NCBI GenBank assembly: GCA_039707655.1
Contig: CM077667.1
Span: 544,278,222 to 544,342,221 of the forward strand
Reading direction: 5' to 3'
DNA length: 64,000 nt
Origin: Elymus sibiricus
Lineage: Eukaryota; Streptophyta; Magnoliopsida; Poales; Poaceae
Shown here: positions 10,786-23,024 of the stretch, piece by piece
How the letters are laid out: the number at the start of each line of letters is the position of its first letter
Numbering within the stretch: position 1 is the first letter of the stretch
The notes under the pieces: generated by a model
Databases searched by the model: none
Seen by the model: only the letters and a program-made list of their open reading frames with translations
What the model was told of the DNA's origin: nothing
Position numbers and translations under genes: made by a program

Positions 10786-12271
10786 TTTGGGGGAATGCAG
10801 CAGAAAACAAAAAATTTCCGTACTACGAGCACGCCCAAGATCACTATGAAGATGCATACAAGGTTTGATCTGATCGTTACCAACTCGTAGCGCAGCGGAA
10901 GTAGAGTTGGTGAAGATCGTCGGTGCAGATCCCCGCAGCTAAGATTTTACAACCTCCCAACCGCGAGGATTATCTCCCTCGGACAGTCCCTCGGATAGAA
11001 GATCGAATGTACGACCTCACTACCGGGTTGCACACATCTGGTGTCACCTATCCAGCAGGGCTTCGCCATCTAGAACTAAGCGCTGCCGGAAACCAGGTAG
11101 CCTTTCGGCACTACGAAACTATTTCGTGGAGGGAGAAAGAGAAGGTCGGGTCATTACATGCCTTTGTATGTGAGAACTTGAGATGAAGTGGAAAGCCCTC
11201 TCCACCTCTATTTATAGTGAGAGCAAGGGGTGGAGGGAAGCATGAGGTTGAATGCCCAAAGGGGGGCCCACCTCCACAAATCAACCCACCATAGGTGGGA
11301 GGAAGCCCCATGGGGGGCCCCCACCACCATGGCCGGCCCAACTTTGGGGCTCTCTCATGGGGGGCCCCACCTCCCCCAAAACATGCTCCAAGATTTGTGG
11401 GACGATACCCACAAGCCCCCCCCCCCCCCCAACCATACCATAAAAAACACTCCCCACGATTCGGGGAATCTTGTCCCCATCCGGGGACACTGTGTTTTTC
11501 ACGCGCGTTCTCTTCAGAAAAATTCCGGACGGTCCCAGAACATTTCCGGCACCATCCAAAAAAATTCGGGCACGTGCCGAAACCTTTTTGGCTTGATGGT
11601 TTACTCCGAAACAATTTTTCGGTCTCTCCAAAACTATTCCGGTTTTCTCTCCGAAACTATTCCGTTTTTTCTCCGAAACATTTTAGGTGTCTTAGAAACT
11701 TTTCCGGTGACTTTCTTTCAGACTCCCTGTCTATTACTCAGCAGATAGATGACCCTTAAGTGTGTGACCCTGTAGGTTCGGTGAAGTATAGACATGATCG
11801 GAACACTTTTCGATCAATGATCAATAGCGGAACCGTGGACATCCATATTAACCCATATACCCACACGAATGAATATTCGAGTGAACCTTTAGTTACCGTG
11901 TGTTGTTCCTATTGCTTCGCGATATGTTACAAATACACGAGGTGAGATTTATCGGCATCCCCGTGAATCAACAACTAGTTCACTGTGCCAGTTTCCTCGT
12001 TATCGGTTTTGTTCTCTTTTCTCGTTCCCGCGTTTCGGCATCCCTGTGATCAAATCACACTGTGTTTGGCTAAACGATGATGGATACCTAACACCGAGAG
12101 GGCACCAAGAATATCTCTCCATCGTCGGAGGATCATATCCCAATCTTGAGCTATCTTGTTCCTTGTCATACTTTTCTGTGAACCCGTAAGCCGCCGTAAT
12201 AGCCACCCTGTTACAGATGACGTTTAACAAACCCCAAAGTTCACGAAGCAAGTACGAAGGAAGTCGATACT
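10786..12271 (-). repeat. 3' LTR of the copia element, start missing
   Basis: Aligns with 23025 to about 24475 of the other LTR, including a C-run near 11409, repeated TTCCGG/CCGAAAC motifs and a TATA box (minus strand CTATAAATAG, about 11208-11217). The terminal TGTTGGGG is decayed to TTTGGGGG. The LTR stops at 12271 where the gypsy begins. Long overlapping frames on both strands at 11.1-11.8 kb are LTR artefacts. Confidence 0.88.
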
Positions 12272-12848
12272 TGATACGTCTCAAATGTATTTATAATTTT
12301 TTATTCTTAAATGCTATTATATTATCATTCTTATATATTTTGGCCATCATTTATATTATTTTTCTGGACTAAGATATTAATCCAGTGTCCAGTGCCATTT
12401 GCTGTTTTCTGCTTGTTTTTGCTTTTACAGAAAATCAATACCTACGAAGGTCCAAACACGACGAAACTTTTTGACAATTTTTTATGAAACATAAGAGACC
12501 CTAGAAGCTTCAGGGAGAGACCAAAAGACACACGAGGGGGCCACAAGCCCAGGGGGCCTACCCTGGTGGCTAGTGCGGGCCACCCATGCTTGTGGGTCCC
12601 CTGCTGCTCCGTTTGCCATAATTCCTAGCCTATAAATTCCCATATATTCTCAAACCCTCGAAGCGAGACACGAAACAATTTTATCGCCGTCGCAATACTC
12701 TGTTCCGAAGCGATCCCATCTGGAGCCCTTTTCTGGCACTCCGCCGGAGGGGGGAATCATTGGGGAGGCCATCTCCATCAACCTTGCTGCCTCCATGATG
12801 ATGTGTGAATAGTTCTTTCAGGACCTACGGGTCCATAGTAATATCTAG

Positions 12849-12883
<35 letters not shown>

Positions 12884-13815
12884 GATCTTCAATACAATGA
12901 TCTCTTCTGAGATCCATCCGATGTAATTTTTGTGGTGTGTTTGTTGGGATACGATGAATTTTGGATTTATGATCAGATTGTTCATTGAATTTGTTTGAAT
13001 CTCTTGAAGTTTCTCTGATGTGTAATTTTATAGCTAAATATGTTTTCCGATCTATAAGTCTTCTCTGACCAAGATAGATGAGTAGTTCTTCAGAGGGAGT
13101 GGTGCATAGTAGTCGGTTCAATCTTGCAGTGATCTTGTCCAGTGATAGAAAGGACAAAAGCACATATTGTATTGTTGCTACTAAGGATAAAACGATGGTG
13201 GTTAGTCTTATTGCTAGGTTTTTTTCTGTCTACATTATGTCATCTTGCTTATTGCATTACTCTGTTTCTTGTAAACTTAATACCATGAGATGCATGCTGG
13301 ATAGCGGTCTTTGGGTGGAGTAATAGTAGTAGACGTCAGTAAGTTTAACGGTCTACTTATCACGGACGTAATGCCTATGTGAGATTATGCCATGAATGAT
13401 CATAGTTATAATTTGCGCTATTCAATCAATTGCCCAACAGTAATTTGTTACCATGCCACTACATGCTTTCGAGAGAGATGCCACTAGTGAACCTATGCCC
13501 CCTTGGTCTATTTTTTATCAATACAAAAACTCCTACAATTGCCCTTTTACTTTCTTTTACTTTCTTGCCGCTTTGCCCTATCACTATTTGCTTTTAATCT
13601 TATAGCTAGCAAGAGCAAGTGGATTGATAACCCTCTTGCCTTTGTTGCGTGCAAACAATTTATTTGTTTGTGTGCAGGTACTGCCAACGTTGTTAGCTTA
13701 GTGAATCCTACTGGTTAGATAAAGCTTGGTTCTTAACTGAGGGAAATACTTTCTGCTGCTGTGCTACATCACCCTTCCTCTTCGGGGAAATCCAACAACT
13801 CCAAAGTGTGTAGCA
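12272..13815 (+). repeat. 5' LTR of the gypsy, 1544 bp
   Basis: Starts TGATACGTCTC and ends GTAGCA. A TATA box (TATAAATT) lies at 12631, followed by a CT microsatellite at about 12847-12880. It carries about 50 bp (around 12545-12600) missing from the other LTR; the difference is bounded by short matching sequence (ACAAGC/GCTTGT), so it is probably a small deletion in the other copy. Confidence 0.9.
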
Positions 13816-13825
13816 GAATAATTTC

Positions 13826-13843
13826 TGGCGCCGTTGCCGGGGA
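13826..13843 (+). promoter_or_regulatory. Gypsy primer-binding site
   Basis: TGGCGCCGTTGCCGGGGA, 10 bp after the 5' LTR. This tRNA-complementary sequence is common to grass gypsy elements (usually attributed to tRNA-Asp) and primes minus-strand DNA synthesis. Confidence 0.9.
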
Positions 13844-13998
13844 GTCATTATCTACCAAATCAGGGACCTTCGCACAGTTAATTTATTTTTGCTTGTTTTA
13901 ATTTCTTATCGAGTTGCCTTTTGCCTTCTTCTTTGTTTGCCAAAAAAATCCAAAATACCAAAAAATCTTGTGTTACTATTTTTGCTTGCGTTGCCACT

Positions 13999-15163
13999 AT
14001 GTCTACTCCTGAAAATACCAAGCTTTGTGATTTCTCAAGTACTAATAACAATGATTTCATTAGTACTCCTATTGCTCCTCCAGCTAGTAGTGCGGAGTCT
14101 TATGTATTAAAGCTGCCTTGCTAAATCTTATTATGAAACAATAATTTTCTGGAAATTATAATGAAGATGCTGCTTCCCATCTTAATACCTTTGTTAGATT
14201 ATGTTATATGCAAAAAATTAAAGATATGGACAATGATATTTTTAAACTGAAGCTATTTCCTTTTTCTCTAAGAGATAGAGCCAAAGCATGGTTAGTGTCT
14301 TTACCGAAAAATAGTATTGATTCTTGGTCTAAGTGTAAATATGCTTTTATTGGCACGTATTTTCCTACCGCAAAAATTATATCTTTCAGGAATCAACTTA
14401 TGAATTTCAAATAACTTGATCAAGAACATGTTGCACAATCATGGGAAAGAATGAAACTTATGCTAAAAAATTGTCCCACACATGGATTGAGTCTTTGGAT
14501 GGTAGTACATTTATGGGAATGACTCTTGGAGATGCTACTAAGCTTCTTGATAATATGACCACAAACTATTCCCAATGGCACACCGAACGAGCTCTAAGTT
14601 GTAAGAAGGTAAATTTTGTCGAGGAAATTTCCACCCTAATTGAAAAGGTTGATGCTATTATGTTCATGCTTGCTACTAAGAGTGATACTATTGATCTAAA
14701 TGATGTTCCTTTATCTACTTTGATTGAGCCAAATAAGGATAACGTTGATGTGAATTTATCTCGAGGAGCAATTTCAATAATAATGCTTATAGGGGAACTT
14801 TAATAATAATCCTAGACCGTATTGCAGTGACCCCTCAAATAATTATGGTAATTTCTATGATAATTCTTATAATAATAATAATAGGATGCCTACTAAACTT
14901 AAAAACACTATTAAAGAATTTATTAGTTCACAAAAGGTTTTCAATACTATGGTAGAAGAAAATTCAAGCAAGTTTGATGATATGTCCAGAAATATGGATA
15001 TACTTGTGCATGATGTGGATATTCTTAAAAATAAATTTTTGCCAGCTAATACGGATGAAATGCCTGAATCATTAAAAGCTATCCAGGTCTCCATTGATTA
15101 TACTAGAAAAATGATTGACATGCTTAGAGCTAGAAGAAGCGAGAAGAAAGGAAGGCTGAATTG
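13999..15163 (+). pseudogene. Gypsy gag, decayed
   Basis: The reading frame starts at ATG 13999 but is broken near 14122 and has in-frame TAA codons near 14149 and 14412. Recognisable gag matrix/capsid-like sequence includes a segment with FPFSLRDRAKAWLVSLP (about 14256-14306), typical of the retrotransposon gag domain. Later pieces (14441-14803, 14886-15163) are charged and helical. No CCHC zinc knuckle is seen. Gag would form the virus-like particle. The last piece ends on a TGA that overlaps the protease frame. Confidence 0.8.
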
Positions 15164-16030
15164 AGTTATCTTGTTAATCATGATGAAGATGTTAAAACTA
15201 TTATTGTGTCAACTATTGAATCATTATTTAGAAATATTAAAGTTGATAATAATGGGACTGAAGATGAGTCAACTTTAGATCAAAGGTGTCCCAATTATTC
15301 GAAGGGTGAAAATCTTGATGCTAAAAATGATAAAAGTGGGTTTGGAGAGGTCAAAACTTCAAGTAGTGCTACACCCACTATTTTGGATTTCAAGGATTTT
15401 AATTATGATAAATGTTATCTTACTGAATGTGTTTCCTTGATTCAATCCATGATTAATTCACCCAATGCTTATGAACAAAACAAAGCTTTAACTAAACATA
15501 TTGTAGAAGCTCTTATTAAAGCTAATGAAGAAAGACTTGAACTTGAGGTTTCCATCCCTAGAAAATTGCATGATGAATGGGAACCTACTATAAAAATCAA
15601 GATTAATAATTATGAATGCAACACTTTATGTGATTTAGGAGCAAGTGTTTCAACTTTGCCGAAAATGTTATATGATGTTCTTGGTTTTCATGCTATGACT
15701 GAATGTTCTTTAAACTTGCACCTTATGGATTCTACCATTAAAAAGCCTATGGGTAGAGTGAATGATGTGCTTATCATTGCTAATAGAAATTATGTGCCCA
15801 TGGACTTTATTGTTCTTGACATTGAAGGCAATCCTATTTTTCCTATTATACTTGGGAGACCCTTTTTGAGAACTATAGGTGCTATTATTGATATGAAGGA
15901 AGGCAACATAAGGTTCCAATTTCTATTAAAGAAAGGTATGGAACACTTCCCTAGAAATAAAATAAAGTCTCCTTTTGAATCTATTATGAGAGCTATGTAT
16001 GATCTATCACTAAAGGATGATAAAACTTGA
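15161..16030 (+). CDS. Gypsy aspartic protease, open frame of 289 codons
   Basis: The C-terminal half has the retropepsin signature CDLGASVSTLPKMLYDVLG (the usual D-[TS/LG]-A-S catalytic loop) and the later flap/strand ILGRPFLRTIGAIID. The N-terminal half is acidic and lacks a recognised domain. The frame is offset by -1 from the preceding gag piece at the overlap AATTGAG; this may be decay or a relic of frameshift expression. The start is uncertain because the frame opens on TTG, not ATG. It is followed by noncoding DNA, not by reverse transcriptase. The protein would process Gag inside particles. Confidence 0.78.
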   Translation: MSYLVNHDEDVKTIIVSTIESLFRNIKVDNNGTEDESTLDQRCPNYSKGENLDAKNDKSGFGEVKTSSSATPTILDFKDFNYDKCYLTECVSLIQSMINSPNAYEQNKALTKHIVEALIKANEERLELEVSIPRKLHDEWEPTIKIKINNYECNTLCDLGASVSTLPKMLYDVLGFHAMTECSLNLHLMDSTIKKPMGRVNDVLIIANRNYVPMDFIVLDIEGNPIFPIILGRPFLRTIGAIIDMKEGNIRFQFLLKKGMEHFPRNKIKSPFESIMRAMYDLSLKDDKT

Positions 16031-16066
16031 TAGTTGCTTTATGCCTAGCTAGGGGCATTAAACAAA

Positions 16067-16091
16067 AGCGCTTGTTGGGAGGCAACCCAAT
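16067..16091 (+). other. Conserved GGGAGGCAACCC stem-loop block
   Basis: The core TTGGGAGGCAACCCAA can pair TTGGG with CCCAA. It lies 37 bp after the protease stop. The same 25-base block, base for base, occurs on the minus strand of the second gypsy (54191-54215). I recall similar blocks in other grass gypsy elements; the function is unknown. Confidence 0.6.
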
Positions 16092-16722
16092 AGTTATCTT
16101 TTATTTTTTCCTTCTGTTTTTGTGTGCCAACATGATTATTGCTACTGTAGTAATTGTGTTTGTATCTTTTATTTTATTTTTAGTGCCAAGTAAGACTTTG
16201 ACGTGATGCAAATGCTTGTTGATTTGATTCTGTGCAGAAACAAAATCTTTTGCATCGAGTGTTTGAATTTTATTTTTGTACTACTGAAATTTTTACAAAG
16301 TATTGATCTGCAAATTGTCTACGTTTTCCTAATGTTTTAGAATTTTTAGAGTTGCATAAGTATGACGATAAATTCTGTATTTACGTACTGTTCTGTTTTT
16401 GGCAGATTCTGTTTTGTTTTCTTAGTTTGCTTGTTTTGGAGTTTCCATGGTTTATATTGTTGGATATAAATTGTGGAAATGGTAGAATACAGTTGAAATT
16501 ATTTGGGAATGATTATGAATCTTGCCTTGAGAGTACATGAGGGAATGATTTATTTTTATACCAACACATCTCACGAGTTCAGTTAAGTTTTGTGCGAATG
16601 AAATTTTCAAGTTTTGGCTGTGATGACGATGGAAGGAGAATAAGGAGCGGCATGACTCTAAGCTTGGGGATGCCCAAGGCACTACAAGGAAATATTTAAG
16701 GAAGACTCAAGCATCTAAGCTT

Positions 16723-16746
16723 GGGGATGCCCCGGATGGCATCCCC
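16723..16746 (+). other. Inverted repeat: 9-bp stem, 6-nt loop
   Basis: GGGGATGCC pairs perfectly with GGCATCCCC around the loop CCGGAT, just after AAGCTT. A second AAGCTTGGGGATGCCC copy lies at about 16659-16674. The equivalent structure with a different loop is present at 53510-53532. Confidence 0.65.
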
Positions 16747-16937
16747 TCTTTTGTCTTTATATCAATCGGTAATCCTACTTGGAGCTATATTTTTATTCTT
16801 CACATGATATGTGTTTTGCTTGGAGAGTATTTTGTTTTTATTTGGTTTGTTTGCTTGTTTGCACAATCATTGTTTCCTGATCACAACTATTAAGAGAGGC
16901 ACACATTCATCTCATATTTATAGAATGTTGATTTGTT

Positions 16938-17060
16938 CTTCACTTATATCTTTTTGAGTTGATGCAATTGCTCTTGTACTTCACTTATATTTGTTTGAGC
17001 ACGGTGATATGCTTATGTAGAAAAAATTATGACTCTCTTGCTTCACTTATATCTTTTTAG
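16938..17060 (+). repeat. Array of a CTTCACTTATATCTTTTTG motif, three copies
   Basis: Near-identical copies begin at 16938, 16979 and 17041. The same motif occurs five times in the second gypsy at 53102-53318 (minus strand). Confidence 0.7.
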
Positions 17061-18827
17061 AGAGTTAAATTGTAATTGGTAATTTGCATGAATTATGTGT
17101 TGGTCCAAAAATAATGGGTATGAGGAGTGGTACAATAAAAACTTGCAACAAACTTGTAGATCATTGAACTAGATAAACTTGATTCTTTGCAATAGTTTTG
17201 CAATATTGAGATGATAATATGTGATTATGTGAATGGATGGTTAGAGTTGAGTATGAATATTGGTGTTAAGGTTTGTGAAGTCTCATTCATGAAAATGATA
17301 AGCATTAGTTTAAGTTAAGAAATCGAAGTATAATATATTTTGAAGTGACATTCATGTGTGTTCTGATCGAGGGACACGCGATGGTTAACTCCTACCAACC
17401 TCCCCCCTAGGGGCATGCGAGTCGTGCTTGCTTCGATGGCTAATAAGTTTATGCAATAAATACTTGAGTCCATTATGACTAATGTGAGTTTGCGGTCTTT
17501 TTGCACTTCCACCTATCCATATTTTCCTGGCCTCTTCGGTACCGTGCATTGCCCTCTCTCACCGCGAGATTTGGCGCATACGTCACCGGTGCATCCAAAT
17601 CCTGTGAGATGATAACCTCTCTCACACATAAGCCACATTATATCTTGCTCAAAATAGCCACCATACCAACCTATTATGGCATTTCCATAATCATTCCGAG
17701 ATATATTGCAATGCAATTTCCATTGTTACTATTCATTACATGACTTGATCATTCCTTGTCATTTTGCTTTGCATGGTCATATAGAACTGACATGATCTTT
17801 GTGGCAAAGCCACCATTTATCATTGTTATACATGTTACGCTAGATCATTGCACATCCTGATACACTGCATGCCAGAGGCATTCATATATAGTCATCATTT
17901 TCAGTTTTGAGTTGTAAGTAAATAAAAGTGTAATGATCATCATTATTAGAGTGTGTCCCTACCTGTGAGGATAAAAAAAAGAGAAAAAAGATAAAAAAAA
18001 GAGGCCAAAAAGATCCCATAAAAAAGAGAATAAAAAAGAGAAAAAAAGAGAAAGGGGACACACTACTATCCTTTTTTCCACACTTGTGCTTCAAAGTAGC
18101 ACCATGCACTTCATAGAGTTTTCATATACTTCATGATTATGCTAGTGGGAATTTCACATTATAGAATTTGGCTTGTATATTCCGATGACGAGCTTCCTCA
18201 AATTCTCGAGGTCTTCATGAGCAAGCAAGTTAGATGCACACCCACTTAGTTGCATTAAGAGAGAGCTTTCATACACTTATATCTCTAGTGCATCCGTTGC
18301 ATGGCAATCCCTACTCCTCACATTAACATCGATTATAAGGCCTCTCCATTGCCTAATGATCAAGCCTCGTTGACGTGAGACTATCCTATATTTTCGTCTT
18401 CTCAAAATCCCCATCATCATTCTCTTTTCCATCTAAAGTGCTAAGACCATGGCTCGCGCTCAAGTAGTGCATGAAAATTAAAAAGCTGAAGCGAGAAAAG
18501 TATGATTTAATTGCTTGGTTTGGCACCTGGATTAGTTCATGAATTTTTATCTTTATACTAAGAAGACTGAGATTGCCATGCTTGTTATGATTAAGTGTTT
18601 GGGGAATCACATTCTTTAGCATTATTATTCTGAAAGGCAAAGATTATTCATTTGTGTGGTTATTTATTGTTGCCCTGATGTCAAATTGATAGACTATTGC
18701 CTTGAATCATTTGGATCCTAAGTTCATACCATAAGTTACATCAATTGATCAAGATCATGCTAGGTAGCATTCAACATCAAAAATTATTTTGTTTATCATT
18801 TACCTACTCGAGGACGAGTACGAATTG

Positions 18828-18840
18828 AGCTTGGGAATGC
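18828..18840 (+). promoter_or_regulatory. Polypurine-type tract before the 3' LTR
   Basis: A GAGCTTGGGAATGC segment directly precedes TGATACG, the position used for plus-strand priming. It is less pure than the typical AGCTTGGGGA form. Confidence 0.6.
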
Positions 18841-20332
18841 TGATACGTCTCAAACGTATATATAATATTTCATTGTTAAATGCTATTATATTATAATTTT
18901 TACATATTTTGGCCATGATTTATATTATTTTTCTGGACTAACAAATTAATCCAGTGCCCAGTGCCAGTTACTGTTTTCTGCTTGTTTTTGGTTTTACAGA
19001 AGATCAATACATACGAAGGTCCAAACACGATGAAACTTTTTGACGATTTTTTCTGGAACATAAGAGACCCTAGAAGCTTTGGGAGGAGACCAGAAGATGG
19101 ACCAGGGGGCCACAAGCTTGTGGGTCTCCTGCTGCTCCGTTTGCCCTAATTCCTATCCTATAAATTCACATATATTCCCAAACCCTCGGAGCGAGACCCG
19201 AAACAATTTTATCGCTATTGCAAGCCTCTGTTCCAAAGCGATCCCATCTGGAGCCCTTTTCTGCACTCCATCGGAGGGGGGAATCATTGGGGATGCCATC
19301 TTCATCAACCTTGCTACCTCCATGATGATATGTGAGTTGTTCTTTTAGGACCTATGGGTCCATAGTAGTAGCTAGATCTCTCTCTCTCTCTCTCTCTCTC
19401 TTTTGATCTTCAATACAGTGATCTCTTCTAAGATCCATCCGATGTAATTCTTGTGGTGTGTTTGTTGGGATCCAATGAATTGTGGATTTATGATCAGATT
19501 GTTCATTGAATTTATTAGAATCTCTTGAAGTTTCTCTGATGTGCAATTTTATAGATATGTATGCTTTTCGATCTATGAGTCATCTCTGGCCAAGACAGAT
19601 GAGTAGTTCTTCAGAGGGAGTGGTGCACAGTAGTGGGTTCGATCTTGCAGTGATCTTGTCCAGTGACAGAAAGGACAAAGGCAAGTATTGTATTGTTGCT
19701 ACTAAAGATAAAAAGATGGGGGTTAATCTTATTGCTAGGTTTTCTTCTGTCTACATTATATCATCTTGCTTATTGCGTTACTCTTTTTCTTGTAAACTTA
19801 ATGCCACGATGCATGCTGGATAGCGGTCTTTGGGTGGAGTAATAGTAGTAGACGTCAATAAGTTTAACGGTCTACTTATCACGGATGTAATGCCTATGTG
19901 AGATTATCCCATGAATGATCATAATTATAATTTGCACTATTCTGTCAATTGCCCAACAGAAATTTGTTACCATGCCACTACATGCTTTCGAGAGAGATGC
20001 CACTAGTGAACCTATAGCCCTCGGGTCTATTTTCCAGCAAAACAAAAACTCCTACAATTGCTCTTTTACGTTCTTTTACTTTCTTGCCACTTTGCCCTAT
20101 CACTATTTGTTTTTAATCTTGTAGCTAGCAAGAACAAGGTGATTGACAACCCTCTTGCCTTTGTTGGGTGCAAGAAATTTATTTGTTTGTGTGCAGGTAC
20201 TGCCAACATTGTTAGCTTAGTGACTCCTACTGGTTCGATAACTTGGTTCTTAACCGAGGGAAATACTTTCTGCTGCTGTGCTACATCACCGTTCCTCTTC
20301 GGGGAAATCCAACAACTCCAACGTGAGTAGCA
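18841..20332 (+). repeat. 3' LTR of the gypsy, 1492 bp
   Basis: Starts TGATACGTCTC at 18841 and ends GTAGCA at 20332. TATA box TATAAAT is at 19159-19165 and a CT microsatellite at about 19377-19401. It differs from the 5' LTR by scattered substitutions and one deletion of about 50 bp. The next base belongs to copia pol sequence. Confidence 0.9.
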
Positions 20333-21627
20333 TGGTGGTATCAGCCTTCTTAAGGCATTTAGCTTCTATGTTAAAGACATTATTTCTATATTCAAGATTT
20401 CAGATGAAAAGGCCCCCAACAATGGGTGCAAATCCATAAAACATGTCCTTACAATAACAAACAACCATTGTTCTCAGACTTATAAGAACATCCATCGTGT
20501 ATCATACATGATCCGGAAATAATGTTTCTACACAATGTCAGAACAAAATAACAGTTATTTAGTTCTAAGATAAATCGTGAAGGGAGACGTAGAGGCATGA
20601 TGCCGACGGCTTGAGCGGCGATTCCAGCATCGTTCCCGACGCGCATCACAACTTCATTCTTTGCCAGCTTACACACTCTCTGAAGTCCCTGTATCGAGTT
20701 GCAAATGTGTGCAACCGATCCGGTATCAAATACCCATGACTTAAGAGTTTTCGCTAGCAAGAAAAACGTCAATGACATTAACATGTATAACAGTTATATC
20801 TTTCCTAGACATTTCGGACTTCTTCTTATCTGCCAGGTACTTCTTGCAGTTCCTCTTCCAGTGTCCTGGGCCCTTGCAGTAGAAGCACTCAGTTTCATTC
20901 TTGGATCCTCCCTTAGACTTGCTTTGGGAGCCGGTCATATTGGCGCCCGTGCCTTTCCTGGACTTGCCTTTCTTCTTAAAACTAGCGGTTTTGTTCACAA
21001 GCATCACATGCTTGTGATTCTTCTGCAATCCTGCTTCAGCAGTTTTCAGCATAGCGAGTAACTCGTTTGGCACCTTGTCCATCCCATTCATGTTCTTGTT
21101 CATGATAAAACTATCGTAAGACGGGGGAGTGAAGCAGGTATCATGTCAGTCATCAGTGACGGTGGAATTGGAAATTCCAAGGTTTTAAGCCTTTCATCGT
21201 TGCTAGCCAAAGTGACCACATGTTCGCCAACTGAAGTCCCTACAAGCATCTTGCACTCAATCATGGTCTTCGTTATCTCATAACATTCAGACCTGGCATT
21301 GAGTTTGTATAAAGCATCCGTTGTCTTGATCATATCATGGGCGGATTGGAATTCGAAACATTTTTGAAGCTCTGGACTCATGCAAGTTAGCATAAGGCAC
21401 TGCACCATAGTGCAATCATCTTTCTTAGTGGCCCAGACATTTCTCTCATCTTCCGGGGAAGTTGCTGCTGGTTCCTTGGGAAAAGGTGTGTCTAGCACAT
21501 ACTCTTTCTTCGCACCCCTGAGGACGAGCCTCAGGGTATGGACCCAGTCCGCATAATTGCTTCCACTCGCAGCTAACTTCTCTTTCTCTAACATCGGGCC
21601 TCAGCTGAACGGGGCATTGCAAGCCAT
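20333..21627 (-). pseudogene. Copia gag and start of pol (zinc knuckle, protease), decayed
   Basis: Minus-strand ATG at 21627, then an in-frame TGA at 21603-21601. The gag domain follows (SNYADWVHTLRLVLRGAKKE, about 21560-21510). A frameshift near 21120 leads into a piece with a CCHC knuckle (CFYCKGPGHWKRNC, about 20880-20840). A further frameshift near 20750 leads into the protease motif SWVFDTGSVAHICNS (about 20735-20690) and the pre-integrase region, which runs into the gypsy at 20333. Everything downstream (integrase, reverse transcriptase, RNase H) is absent. The product would have been the copia polyprotein. Confidence 0.87.
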
Positions 21628-23009
21628 TTGATCTACAACGGTAAACACAGGTTTCACTTAGACATTGTTCATAATTAATTACACTAGCGATTAAACAATT
21701 TAATTCTAAAGTGCGCTCTCACTCAAATCAATATCTCTCATAATTCATTGTGAGTGAATCAAGACCCGTATTTCAATTCAACGCCATTGATGTGGGCACC
21801 ACTGATGACACGAATTTCAATTGGTAGGCCAATTTACCGATCACATCTCTATGTGACTCTTATTTATCTTTCGATGGGCATTTTCCGAGCTTAGGACGAT
21901 CCTGCCTGAATGTCAAGACAACCAAGTGATCTCGCTATAAGGTCTGTCCATCACCCGCCTCATACCTCTCACGTTCGTACCAATGTGGACATGGCGCACC
22001 TCGAAAAGATACGTATTTCAGACGGTGCTACACTTGAAAAAACACTAACTACTTGATATTTTAAGTGAGAGATCACCCTAATAAAAGCGACTACCACGCA
22101 ATCAAAAGGGTGCATCAAAAGGGATAAACAACTCAGGCAATTCATAATAGCATGATTTGGTATAGCCCTTTCGGACAAAGAATTCTTTATTTTATTCATC
22201 TTTGGCTTTTGCATCAGTTTCCACCTTCACAAAACTTATCACCACCTTCTCGATGCATCAAATAATATTTCTATCTCTATAGCTAATAAAATTAATGCAT
22301 TACATCAACGTTGACATGCAGGTCATTAAAGTGACAATCATATGGCTCCAGCCATCATGCCGAATCATGACTCGCAGGTCATGTTAATTAATTTACATCA
22401 TATAGTCATATGATACATAATCTTATTAAATATGATGAAGACTATACCACATCACATGCCATCCTGCAAAACCAAGTTAGACGCCTCTAATCGGTTTATG
22501 CAAAAAATTATTTTCTGTGGTTTCTAAGTTTCGAATAAATCCGTATCTACCAACATCCATCATCAAGTATAATTATTCAAGTCGCTAGAATAACTTTGTG
22601 GGGTGTATGAAACACGAGATAAAAATCTCGAGCCCCATACTAAACTTCGTCATACGAAAGAGCCCCGTGCAGATCATATCAGCATGCCCTTTAGTTTGCT
22701 AAATTTCATCTTTCTTAACTATGGTGGAACCCAAAGACTGAAGCACTTCATTGATCTGTCAACCAGCATACTCAGGAGCAGCATAGAAGGGTCGCGGATT
22801 GCCAGAACTTTGTATCAAAATTCCATCATGCCGTCAAGATCAGAATTACGCAAATTCAAAGGAAGCAACAAGAACATCAGGTAATAGATTCCATCTACTA
22901 CCCACCCAAACAATATTTAATATTAGATCTCATCTACTACATAAATATATTGCCAAATACCCATACATCTCATGTATTCTAGATCGTAACCTGCATCTAC
23001 GCATAGCAC
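21628..23009 (-). other. Untranslated leader of the copia element
   Basis: About 1.4 kb between the 5' LTR and gag. No reading frame of interest. Long leaders are usual in Angela/BARE elements, where packaging signals are expected, but none can be identified by eye. Confidence 0.6.
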
Positions 23010-23024
23010 GGCTGATGATGCCAA
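23010..23024 (-). promoter_or_regulatory. Candidate copia primer-binding site (decayed)
   Basis: The minus strand directly after the LTR reads TTGGCATCATCAGCC, similar to the usual TTGGTATCAGAGCC initiator-tRNA-Met site but with changes. Position supports it more than sequence does. Confidence 0.4.

Larger units (their letters stand above)
16031..18827 (+). other. Long untranslated 3' interior of the gypsy
   Basis: About 2.8 kb without credible coding sequence. It holds a GGGAGGCAACCC block (16067-16091), a 9-bp hairpin (16723-16746), a motif array (16938-17060) and a purine-rich tract of AAAAAGAGA type at about 17970-18060. Several of these recur in the unrelated-length gypsy at 40604-56963. 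Confidence 0.75.
12272..20332 (+). mobile_element. Gypsy retrotransposon without reverse transcriptase (Sabrina-like, tentative), 8.06 kb
   Basis: It has two LTRs with intact termini (TGATACGTC...GTAGCA), a TGGCGCCGTTGCCGGGGA primer-binding site, a decayed gag, a protease frame, a long untranslated region with hairpins, and a purine tract before the 3' LTR. No reverse transcriptase, RNase H or integrase is present in the 5-kb interior, so it would depend on another gypsy for replication. The 5-bp flanks differ (ATACT left, TGGTG right) and lie in different parts of the copia element, which points to a recombinant of two insertions. The family name is from memory. Confidence 0.85.

Noticed and set aside
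11111..11759. Overlapping long proline/glycine-rich open frames on both strands
   Set aside because: They lie wholly in a copia LTR with C-runs and TTCCGG repeats, and the same pattern recurs in the other LTR at 23447-23973.
12846..12880. CT microsatellite as an independent feature
   Set aside because: Present at the same place in both gypsy LTRs, so it is part of the LTR.
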